Translations under genes and position numbers: made by a program
Assembly (NCBI RefSeq): GCF_014529935.1
Contig: NZ_JACVFC010000001.1
Coordinates: forward strand, 1 to 64,000
Reading direction: 5' to 3'
DNA: 64,000 bases
DNA from: Chitinophaga qingshengii
Lineage (GTDB): Bacteria; Bacteroidota; Bacteroidia; Chitinophagales; Chitinophagaceae
The notes under the pieces: model-generated
Told to the model about the DNA's origin: nothing
Database searches by the model: none
What the model saw: only the letters and a program-made list of their open reading frames with translations
In this document: piece by piece, positions 45,226 through 52,724 of the stretch
How the letters are laid out: each line of letters opens with the position of its first letter
How positions within the stretch are numbered: the first letter of the stretch is position 1

Positions 45226-45385
45226 ATTTAGGGATTTACGGATTTAGTGATTTATGGATTTACGGATTTTGGGGATTATTGTGCGAAGATCATGTTTTGA
45301 GATCGTCATTAATATAATGTATGAATCAAAACATGATCTTCGCACAATAATCCCCAAAATCCGTAAATCCATAAATCCCTAAATG
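45226..45385. repeat. Very long intergenic hairpin (subfamily A), 46-bp perfect core stem
   Basis: 45255-45300 is exactly complementary to 45326-45371 (46 bp, 25-base loop). Flanking copies of GGGATTTA words extend the arms to about 45230 and 45384, with a 16-base insertion on the left. It lies between the TonB receptor stop and the RT stop and could end transcription from both sides. It shares GGATTTACGGATTT and GGATTTTGGGGAT-type words with the 10.45-kb repeat. Confidence 0.88.
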
Positions 45386-45386
45386 A

Positions 45387-46946
45387 TTACAGGATATCCC
45401 ACCATGGCTTATCCGGTTTGCCGGTAGTGGCAGGTGGCGTATCTTTTTTAATCGGGATGCCTTCTGGGTGCTGTGTTGATGGTGTTACCGCAGGTGCAGG
45501 CGCCGTAGCTGTAGAACCCGTTGTCCAGAGATTGCGGGCTTCCGCCTTGATATCTTCCCTTTGCAACAACGCTGCCAGGGTAGCTTTCAATTTAGCGCCC
45601 TGTTCCGGTTTCACCATGTATACATAGTTGGCGAAGCCTTCCAGGCTGCTGATGATGTTTTTGCTTTTACCCCAGCTTTTGCCGGCCAGGCCAGTTTTAG
45701 AGATCTGGTGCAACAGTGCGCGGAATTTGCGCAGGGTTTCCCGATCGAGGCTCAGTTTTTCGTTGACTACGATGCCGGTCACCTCTCTTTTATCGCCGCG
45801 GCGCATTACCTTCAGTTTGTCCGGATGAATGGTAAACCCTTCTTCCTTCACCACCTGTTTAATGGCCCAGAGCATTTGCCCGGCTTTATCCGCCACGTCC
45901 TCTTTTGCAGAGAAAGTCATATCGTCCGCATATCGCGTATAGGCGTATCCGTATTTGGCGGCTAATCCTTCAAAACGACGGTCCAGTTTGAAACAGATCA
46001 GGTTAGTGATAGCCGGGCTGGTAGGCGCGCCTTGTGGCAGGTGCCTTTCTGTTTTGGCCACGTAATATTTGCGGTTATCGAGCAATATCTCATCTACTTC
46101 CGGTTCTGTACAGATAAGGCCGAGGATGGTAGCCACCTGTTCAGCGTAACCCAGTTTACAGAAAAGGCCTTTTACCCTTTTGTAGGCGACAGAAGGGAAA
46201 AAGTCACGCAGATCGATATTGATCACGATGTCCTGTCCTACGTGTGGCGCGGCGTTGGTGACGATTGACTTGCCAGGCACAAAGCCATGGGCAGCGTCGC
46301 TGTTTTTAATTTTATAGAGGATATTTTCCAGTATCCAGTGCTGAGCGGCCTTCAATTGCGGCATGGGAGCAGAGATCACGCGGGTGCCGCCTGATTTTTT
46401 CGCAATCTGAAAACGCTGGTAGTGGGTGTTGTTGGCCACTTTACGATTAAAAGCGAGGAAGCGCAGTTTACCCAAAGTGATGCCCATAGCGGCAGCGAGC
46501 GCATTAGCGTCTTTCAGCAGCGGCAGACCGAATTTGGTAAGCAGTGCTTCATCGGGGGTGACTTTATTCAACCCGGCAGATACCTCTTCCCCGAGATAGA
46601 TGATATCCTGGTTCTTTTTTTCAGCCCAGGCAGCAGCGCGGGCTTGTCTTTTTTCTTCGTTACGTTTTTTCGTTTCCGCGCGTTTCAGTTTGGCTTTAGC
46701 CATGCGTTCCTTGCGCATGTCTGCCAGCATTCTTTCCTTGTTGCGGTATTTTTGTTTTTCGGCCAGCAGTTCACTCAATTCGCGGCGCAGTTCTCCTTCC
46801 TTGCGTATCAATGTTTCCGGCAGGGATGGCTGGTCGGTGTTTCTTGCCCAGAAACCCAGGCGGGTCATTTCTTCCAGTATAAGTTCCTCTTTGGAGGATG
46901 CACGGATTCTGTCGTACAGCTGTTGACGGGTTAAGCCTTCGGCCAT
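45387..46946 (-). CDS. Retron reverse transcriptase with N-terminal coiled-coil extension
   Basis: A 519-residue RT. Residues 1-150 form a charged helical extension (ELRRELSELLAEKQKYRNK, KAKLKRAETKKRNEEKRQA). The RT domain spans about 160-450 with the catalytic Asp in IDLRDFF, the template-grip LPQGAPTSPAITN and the YADD box at 339-342. Two retron-specific motifs are present: NAAPH (NAxxH, 231-235) and VTG (389-391). The C-terminal 50 residues are Pro/Thr-rich and probably disordered. In retrons the RT copies the msd part of its own RNA, starting at a branching guanosine. The RNA candidate lies directly upstream (47061-47296), and the two further genes upstream complete a cassette matching the retron type I recall as XIII. 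Confidence 0.92.
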   Translation of the reverse strand: MAEGLTRQQLYDRIRASSKEELILEEMTRLGFWARNTDQPSLPETLIRKEGELRRELSELLAEKQKYRNKERMLADMRKERMAKAKLKRAETKKRNEEKRQARAAAWAEKKNQDIIYLGEEVSAGLNKVTPDEALLTKFGLPLLKDANALAAAMGITLGKLRFLAFNRKVANNTHYQRFQIAKKSGGTRVISAPMPQLKAAQHWILENILYKIKNSDAAHGFVPGKSIVTNAAPHVGQDIVINIDLRDFFPSVAYKRVKGLFCKLGYAEQVATILGLICTEPEVDEILLDNRKYYVAKTERHLPQGAPTSPAITNLICFKLDRRFEGLAAKYGYAYTRYADDMTFSAKEDVADKAGQMLWAIKQVVKEEGFTIHPDKLKVMRRGDKREVTGIVVNEKLSLDRETLRKFRALLHQISKTGLAGKSWGKSKNIISSLEGFANYVYMVKPEQGAKLKATLAALLQREDIKAEARNLWTTGSTATAPAPAVTPSTQHPEGIPIKKDTPPATTGKPDKPWWDIL

Positions 46947-47060
46947 AATGTTGGCGTTTACTTTTTTAATAAATGTTTAGCAGCTAAACTGAAGCGGAGT
47001 TAAAAGGTCCGGCTGAAGGTGGCTGCGGGAAGCCATGCCTGACGCGAAGAGAAACAGGAT
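46947..47060. other. Leader between msr-msd and the RT start
   Basis: 114 bases with no reading frame. They presumably form the 5' part of the RT-coding portion of the retron transcript. No terminator is seen, in keeping with one continuous transcript. Confidence 0.5.
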
Positions 47061-47296
47061 TCTGTAAAGAGGAAAAGGCCTTCGTGCAAACCTTTGACTA
47101 AATCAATCAACTCCAGGGAGGGGCGTACCTAGTGTGAATTTCAGCCCCCGGGGCTAGTACCGTAAATTCGCACTAGGTACGCCCCTCCCAAAGTAAAGAT
47201 TGCATTTAGTGAAGCATGTATAGTCAAAATACCTGAATGACGAAACATCATTCGTCCCTTTTACGGGCGCAAGTGCAATCAATTCCTCTTTACAAA
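47061..47296 (-). ncRNA. Candidate retron msr-msd RNA
   Basis: It is read on the minus strand between the SWIM gene and the RT. The ends pair as a1/a2: 47296-47283 with 47074-47061, 14 bp with one G-U, the defining retron feature. The msd part is a long hairpin: 47189-47164 pairs with 47141-47116 (25 of 26 positions), with a GC-rich inner tip (AGCCCC/GGGGCT). A lower msd stem is possible between 47228-47221 and 47100-47093 (TTTGACTA/TAGTCAAA). The msr part contains GACGAA/TTCGTC and CCC/GGG small hairpins (about 47230-47270). The branching guanosine cannot be fixed by eye. The RT ATG is 114 bases downstream of a2. A possible promoter is TTTG, 18 bases, TAACTTGC just upstream of a1 (about 47345-47315), one weak match. 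Confidence 0.82.
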
Positions 47297-47352
47297 GATC
47301 TTTGTTTATTAACGAGCCAGCAAGTTAGAAAATAATTTTGAAAAACAAAACT

Positions 47353-49005
47353 TTATTGTGCAGAATTATTTTCAGCATGGGTCATACGCAGTGCCAGCAT
47401 GTGTTCGCAGGGCCCTTTGTATAACTTGTTGGTATTATAAAAACTACAATCGCAGTGTGCATCGCTCAATCTTTCATCGTTATCGATTACTATAACGGGA
47501 TGGTATACACGTTGTGCGCCTTTGACGTTGCCTTTTAATTGTATTCCTTTTCCGGGAATTTCCTGCGCGGTGTAAGTCACCCGTTTTTCCTGCACCAGCT
47601 GGGCAGCTTCTGCTTCCAGCGGATTGGCAAAACGCAGTTCATCCAGCGGCAGCGGATCGCGGCTCAGTTCCCGCAGACGGTACATACCGCTGTGCAGGTC
47701 GAAAATCACTTTACCGGCTTGTGTATAGAGTCCCAGTGCACCTAATACAGTGGCTTTATCGAGCCCGGTAGCGGAAGCAATCGTCTCGGGTTTAGCCATC
47801 CAGCGGCTTCTCAGATCGGCAAATACTTTCAGTTTGGCGCTGTCGTCTACAATAGCACGGGGCGCCATCAGATCAAACTGACCGGCACGTGACCAGTCGT
47901 TGGCCGTCCAGCCGGAGAGACCGAGGGTAAACTGCATATCTCCCAAGTCTGCAACATAGAACGAAGGCAGACCGTTGCCGGTAAGATGCACGGTGAATTT
48001 TTTCGCGATGGGGATCAGGCGTTCCAGTATCAGCAATCTTCTTCTGCCCCATATCCTGATTTCGCGGCTTTGACCACCCTTGTATATCGATCTCGCACAA
48101 ACGATTTCGTGATTCCAGGGCTCAAATACCGCCCGTACCGGCTTTCCGGGTTCCAGCTTAAAGCGGATGGAACGCGGTCCGTTCTTCTCTTTAAAACGGC
48201 GCAGCCAGGAACAAAAATTATATACATCCATCGGATGCAGGTCGAAAGTGGCCGCCGGCAATGTCATCGCTGAACTTACCTGCAGAAACCCCCTTACCCA
48301 GCTATCCGGTAAATCGATCTTTACTTCATGATACATTTCTTCCCTGGAAGTCTGTATCTGGAAGCCGCCCGGATCTACTTTAAAATCAGTTTCCTTGTAG
48401 TCGCGGATCTTCTGGAACTCGTCGTACAAAGCAGCAGAATAGTCGATATTGGTGGTACCGCATTCAAACTCATTTACTTCTTTGAACACGTTGTAACTGG
48501 CGCTCAGCTTACCATAGGTAGATTCATCCTGGCTGAAACATTCAAAAAACATTTCATCCGGATGTACCGTGATCACCGGGTCCAGCACAAACCAGGCATC
48601 CCTGTCTTTCTGGTACAGGTAATCAAAATATTGTTTGCGCGATTTATAGAAAGGGGCCATCACTTTATCCTTCTCCTCTCCCACTTTCTTCAGTTCAGCG
48701 GTCAGCGTTTCAATACGTTGATTCGCTGCGGCGGCATCATAACTGTTCATGTGTTCCGCCAGCCAGATAGCTTCCTGTTGAGCGGCCCATTCCTTATAAG
48801 CGGTTTTATCTTTGGGTTTAAAACGCAGGTCAGACACCACTACATCATGCAGGGCAGATATGGCTTCGCGGAAAGCGATTTTTTTATGGAGTTTACCCAC
48901 AAAAAAGGTGGGGTCACGGCGGGTATCCGGCGCAAAGGAAATACCGGCAGATGTAGCATTGCTGTACACCTGGGAGTTACCGCTGTATCTGTAATTGAAT
49001 AACAT
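47353..49005 (-). CDS. Winged-helix / SWIM zinc-finger protein of the retron cassette
   Basis: A 550-residue cytoplasmic protein. The C-terminus has a complete SWIM zinc motif C518-x-C520-x12-C533-x-H535. A winged-helix-like segment lies at about 400-450 (PETIASATGLDKATVLGALGLYTQAGKVIFD). The N-terminal region (1-140) is helical with a charged section (EWAAQQEAIWLAEHMNS). SWIM domains bind DNA or proteins and recur in helicase-linked and retron-linked proteins. It lies between the WGR/HEAT gene and the msr-msd on the same strand. No nuclease or NTPase motif is seen, so how it would act as an effector is unknown. The sequence matches what I recall as WHSWIM of type XIII retrons. Confidence 0.85.
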   Translation of the reverse strand: MLFNYRYSGNSQVYSNATSAGISFAPDTRRDPTFFVGKLHKKIAFREAISALHDVVVSDLRFKPKDKTAYKEWAAQQEAIWLAEHMNSYDAAAANQRIETLTAELKKVGEEKDKVMAPFYKSRKQYFDYLYQKDRDAWFVLDPVITVHPDEMFFECFSQDESTYGKLSASYNVFKEVNEFECGTTNIDYSAALYDEFQKIRDYKETDFKVDPGGFQIQTSREEMYHEVKIDLPDSWVRGFLQVSSAMTLPAATFDLHPMDVYNFCSWLRRFKEKNGPRSIRFKLEPGKPVRAVFEPWNHEIVCARSIYKGGQSREIRIWGRRRLLILERLIPIAKKFTVHLTGNGLPSFYVADLGDMQFTLGLSGWTANDWSRAGQFDLMAPRAIVDDSAKLKVFADLRSRWMAKPETIASATGLDKATVLGALGLYTQAGKVIFDLHSGMYRLRELSRDPLPLDELRFANPLEAEAAQLVQEKRVTYTAQEIPGKGIQLKGNVKGAQRVYHPVIVIDNDERLSDAHCDCSFYNTNKLYKGPCEHMLALRMTHAENNSAQ

Positions 49006-49025
49006 ACAATCTATTTTCAGATTTT

Positions 49026-49088
49026 GTTATTTTTTTATTTGATTATTGAAAAAGGCCAGGACCTCTTTAATAATCAAATAAAAAAACA
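49026..49088. repeat. Inverted repeat (subfamily C) between the two retron-associated genes
   Basis: Arms about 49026-49049 and 49065-49088 share TTTTTTTATTTGATTATT and its complement. They contain the same TTTGATTATT word as the 35.86-kb repeat. It lies between the stop of the WGR/HEAT gene and the start of the SWIM gene, so it may modulate or separate their expression. Confidence 0.75.
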
Positions 49089-49097
49089 ACTCAATTT

Positions 49098-52000
49098 CTA
49101 AATGACATGGGTTCGTACTGGCATCAACGTTATAGGCAAGGATACCTCAAACTGTTGCTGGATGTTATGCATGATCTGTATGCAGCGTGCTTTGTCAGCA
49201 ATAGCCACCGTGGCAGAAATATGAGCGATGATTTCACCGATATAGGCAGCTGCCTCCGGCGATTTCAGGGCTTCTTTTTCCAGCAGGCTGAAGATACGTT
49301 CCTTGGCTACCCTGGCTTTGTTGACACGGCTCAATACAGCACGGAAATAGTGTTCCATACTGCGGAGATATTCCAGGTTACCGGCAGCATATGTTTCCAG
49401 GTAGTTGGTAGCAAATACCTGCATGGCTACACTTGGATGCTGGCTTAGTTTCAGCAGATAAGAAGCCCCATCGGCCTCTTTGAAGAAGCGCATCAGCATC
49501 TCCCGGCCAAATGCCTGTATATCGGGGCGTACGCTGTCGGCAATCGCTACGAGCGTTTCCGGTGTCCAATCGTTTTCGGTGAACTGTGTACGGAAAAACT
49601 CCTGCGCAAAACGACGGGTATCTTCCCATTTAGCATCCAGTAAACCGATAGCAGCATCGCGCTCATAGCGTAAACGGGCAACGTGCTGATTGTAGAAACC
49701 CCAGCACCATTCCCGCACCGCCAGCAGCTCATGGTTACCGGCGGCAATCACCTGTTTAATGGTGAGCGCTTCCGCCGGGATGTATTTATTTAATACCAGC
49801 ACACCAAACTCCTGTGCAGCGCGGTAGTTGGCATACAGTAAACGTAATGCTGTAGCAGTGTCTACATCCTGCAGATGACCTACCAGTTCATTACTCAGGA
49901 TAGAAGCGATATCATCGTGGATACCTTCCTCTGTTTCCTTACGCATCAGACGGGGCACCAGTTCATTGACCAGGTACACAGCCAGGCGGCTATCTTTTGC
50001 GATCAGCTTAGCGATCAGCGGACGAACACCTTTTCGTACATCCGTGTACGTAGCCAGTACCATATCCAGCAGGAGTTCCGGTCTTCTCAGCAGTTCTTCT
50101 TCCGGCATGGCCTGCAATACTGCGATACCACCCATTCTCACGGATTCATATCTGCTGGCCGTCAGATTACGAAACAGCTGATCAGACAGGTCAGCGAAGT
50201 TCAGCTGTCCTTGTTTCATTACCAGCAGCCGCACGCCCAAAGCCTGACAGGCAGGCACTTCGGAGTTCATGAGGTCAGTAACCACCGTTATATCTACTTC
50301 ACGCAATGCATCGCCGCAGAACTGTTCCAGGATCTGGCAACCGTCGTTGAGGTTATGGGTTACTTCTTCCGACAGGTTGTTGGAAGCCATCAGCGCCGTG
50401 ATCGATTTACCGACCAATGCGCGGGCTTTATCCATTGGCAGGTAATCTGCCGTCAGGAACTTACGTACGTAGTTACGTACATCCTGATACGGATTAAATA
50501 TCAGGCGCATCAGGAAATCGGTGTCCCCGAAGCAGGCTGCCTTGTTTTGATCTACCCAGTCCAGACCCTGTATCCTGGCCACTTCCAGTGGACTCATGGT
50601 AACAGCGTACAGCAGGAAGAAAGACAGGTTAGCCGGATTATATTTTTCTTTCGCCAGTTCCAGGCCAAAGAGTGCGGGCACGTTAAAATGGCTGATCAGC
50701 AGATAATAAATCGTCTGTTCATCCATTTTGGATTTCAGGTCCGCATAGTCGGGATGCGCTTTCAGTTGCTCCATCGCAAAGAGATGCACCGCTTCCATAC
50801 GGCCGGTGATCAGCAGTTGAATGAAAGCCTGCGGCATCTGTTGCCACAGTTCCAGGAAAGGTACGTCGCTTACCGGCCCCTCCTGTGCAGGCGCGGGATC
50901 AGGTTTGTAGGCAGGTGGTACTACACCCGGAGACGGGCTTTGTTTCTCTCCTCCCAGCCAGCCAAACAGCTTTTGAATCAGAGTACCCTTCTGCTGTGCT
51001 TTCACCGTATCGGGGTGTTCCCGCAGGGTGGTTGCTTCCTGGGTGGGATTGCCTTTATTATCTTTCGGCTCTTCAAAGTACCATTCAGTACCATTGGTAT
51101 CGAGCTTCATGTTAGGCGCATTGCCACGCAGGATGTAGTTCAGGAATACTGCGCGGGAATGGGCCGGAAACTGGCGGTACCAGGTGGTATAACGGCCATT
51201 GACCCAGCTGTATTGGCGGGTTTGATACTCCTGTTTCGCATCGCGCTGTTCCTCATATTGCAGCAGCAAAGCGGTAGCCAGGCGTACATATTCCAGGTCC
51301 CCTCTTTTGCCGATAGCGCGCAGATTGCGCAGCACCCTGCGTTTGAGGTAGTTCCTGGTTTTATTGGAATAAGACAGGCGGGAGCCTGGTTTTTTAATTT
51401 CTTTTGCTATTTTGAAATACTCCTGTACTTCCGCCACATATACGTTGGGGTGATATTCATTCCCATCGTAGTCCAATCTTTTACCAGGATGGTTAAACAT
51501 GGGCAGTTCCCTTTCAAACCTAACGGCCAGTGTACCTACGACACCCTGGTCGTCGCGCAGTTCTGCCTGTTTGAAAATATGGCGTATGTGCTGGAAATAA
51601 CTGGGACGTAACGGCATATGTACCAGGAAGCCGATGACAGCATCTCTGACAGCCTTGTTACTGTAGGCTACGATGTAGAGGTCTTCCAGCAACGGATAAT
51701 TCAGCTCTGTTTTCACCAGTACCAGTTGCTGGGCCGCATCAAAGATTTCCTGTGCATTACCACCGGCAATAACCTGTTGTAATGATTCGGGTAAGCGCAG
51801 CAGGTAACTCTGGATATGTGCGTTACGTTCTTCTTCCGGCAGCACCATCAGCAGGCCGTTGGCCGCCAGCATCCGGATATTGAGCGCATAGGAGCCGTTG
51901 TCGGCATAGGAACGCAGTACCGGTGCAGCTGCGGGATCACCACATTTGCCAAGCGCCCAGAGGGCAGTATAACGCTGCATGGCATCCCCTTTCTCCACCA

Positions 52001-52436
52001 GTTTGATGAGATAGGGAACGGCCTCTTTGATTTTGCGTTCACCTGCTTTCCAGATCACACGGGATGTTTTCCATTTGGTTTTATACGCGGGCTTGTTTTC
52101 CACGGCGCCCTGCAACCTTTTGAGAATAGCGGCGTTTTGCGGGTCGGACACCTGGGAAGTATCTACTGGTACAAAAGACAGGTCCTGCACAGCTTCCTGC
52201 TCACCGAGATAACCTTTGCCGCGTTTTTCTTTTTCCAGCGCGTCGAAGATCGTGGTGGCCGCTGCGAGGGCTACGGGGGTTACGGTCTTGGTGCCTTCTT
52301 TCAGGGTTCCGAAGCGTTTTCCGTATCTAAAGTTAACAGTATATTGTTCCGGGCCAACTTCACAAAGGTCTATTTCATATGTTTTATCCGAGTTTCCTTC
52401 CCGGAAAAACAATTTTACATTCCTGACTAATCGCAT
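49098..52436 (-). CDS. WGR-domain and HEAT/ARM-repeat protein of the retron cassette
   Basis: A 1112-residue protein. The N-terminus (1-80) is a WGR domain (VRNVKLFFREGNSDKTYEID, QYTVNFRYGKRFGTLKEG), a nucleic-acid/PARP-associated fold. The rest is mainly helical repeats of HEAT/ARM type: AVPYLIKLVEKGDAMQRYTALWALGKCGDPAAAPVL is seen in parts at about 150-185, and RPELLLDMVLATYTDVRKGV at about 820. A low-complexity linker (about 500-530) splits the solenoid. No PARP, nuclease or protease catalytic motif is visible. As first gene of the leftward cassette it fits the ARM protein of type XIII retrons and may sense or hold the RT-msDNA complex. That role is inference. Confidence 0.85.
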   Translation of the reverse strand: MRLVRNVKLFFREGNSDKTYEIDLCEVGPEQYTVNFRYGKRFGTLKEGTKTVTPVALAAATTIFDALEKEKRGKGYLGEQEAVQDLSFVPVDTSQVSDPQNAAILKRLQGAVENKPAYKTKWKTSRVIWKAGERKIKEAVPYLIKLVEKGDAMQRYTALWALGKCGDPAAAPVLRSYADNGSYALNIRMLAANGLLMVLPEEERNAHIQSYLLRLPESLQQVIAGGNAQEIFDAAQQLVLVKTELNYPLLEDLYIVAYSNKAVRDAVIGFLVHMPLRPSYFQHIRHIFKQAELRDDQGVVGTLAVRFERELPMFNHPGKRLDYDGNEYHPNVYVAEVQEYFKIAKEIKKPGSRLSYSNKTRNYLKRRVLRNLRAIGKRGDLEYVRLATALLLQYEEQRDAKQEYQTRQYSWVNGRYTTWYRQFPAHSRAVFLNYILRGNAPNMKLDTNGTEWYFEEPKDNKGNPTQEATTLREHPDTVKAQQKGTLIQKLFGWLGGEKQSPSPGVVPPAYKPDPAPAQEGPVSDVPFLELWQQMPQAFIQLLITGRMEAVHLFAMEQLKAHPDYADLKSKMDEQTIYYLLISHFNVPALFGLELAKEKYNPANLSFFLLYAVTMSPLEVARIQGLDWVDQNKAACFGDTDFLMRLIFNPYQDVRNYVRKFLTADYLPMDKARALVGKSITALMASNNLSEEVTHNLNDGCQILEQFCGDALREVDITVVTDLMNSEVPACQALGVRLLVMKQGQLNFADLSDQLFRNLTASRYESVRMGGIAVLQAMPEEELLRRPELLLDMVLATYTDVRKGVRPLIAKLIAKDSRLAVYLVNELVPRLMRKETEEGIHDDIASILSNELVGHLQDVDTATALRLLYANYRAAQEFGVLVLNKYIPAEALTIKQVIAAGNHELLAVREWCWGFYNQHVARLRYERDAAIGLLDAKWEDTRRFAQEFFRTQFTENDWTPETLVAIADSVRPDIQAFGREMLMRFFKEADGASYLLKLSQHPSVAMQVFATNYLETYAAGNLEYLRSMEHYFRAVLSRVNKARVAKERIFSLLEKEALKSPEAAAYIGEIIAHISATVAIADKARCIQIMHNIQQQFEVSLPITLMPVRTHVI

Positions 52437-52627
52437 GAGCTAACATTAAAATAGTAGGCTAAACTAATAAATAACTCCAATTTGCCAAGTATATTTTTTT
52501 AACATTCATTTCCCCGCACGGAGAACGATCGCGTCAAACGCAATACCCGTAACAGTTAGCGCAGGATACTGCTTTCCGGGAACAGATTCTATCTCGATAA
52601 AAATTCTGATAAAAACAGGCGGGGATA

Positions 52628-52659
52628 AAAACAAAAGAGCGTCCTGTGGAGACGCTCTT
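52628..52659 (-). terminator. Terminator of ychF (minus strand)
   Basis: AAGAGCGTC (52635-52643) pairs with 52651-52659. On the minus strand it is followed by TTTTGTTTTT. Confidence 0.85.
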
Positions 52660-52724
52660 AGTTTTTGTTGTAACCTTCATAGCCGAAAAATATCGTCCTG
52701 AAGTATTTATTGTAACGGAAATGA

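Noticed and set aside
45387..46946. Reverse transcriptase considered as a group II intron or diversity-generating element
   Set aside because: No intron maturase/endonuclease domain or domain V/VI RNA, and no template/variable repeat pair; the NAxxH and VTG motifs and the a1/a2 RNA point to a retron.
49875..51611. 578-codon plus-strand open frame opposite the WGR/HEAT gene
   Set aside because: His/Gln/Phe-rich antisense shadow; the opposite strand carries the WGR domain and helical repeats.
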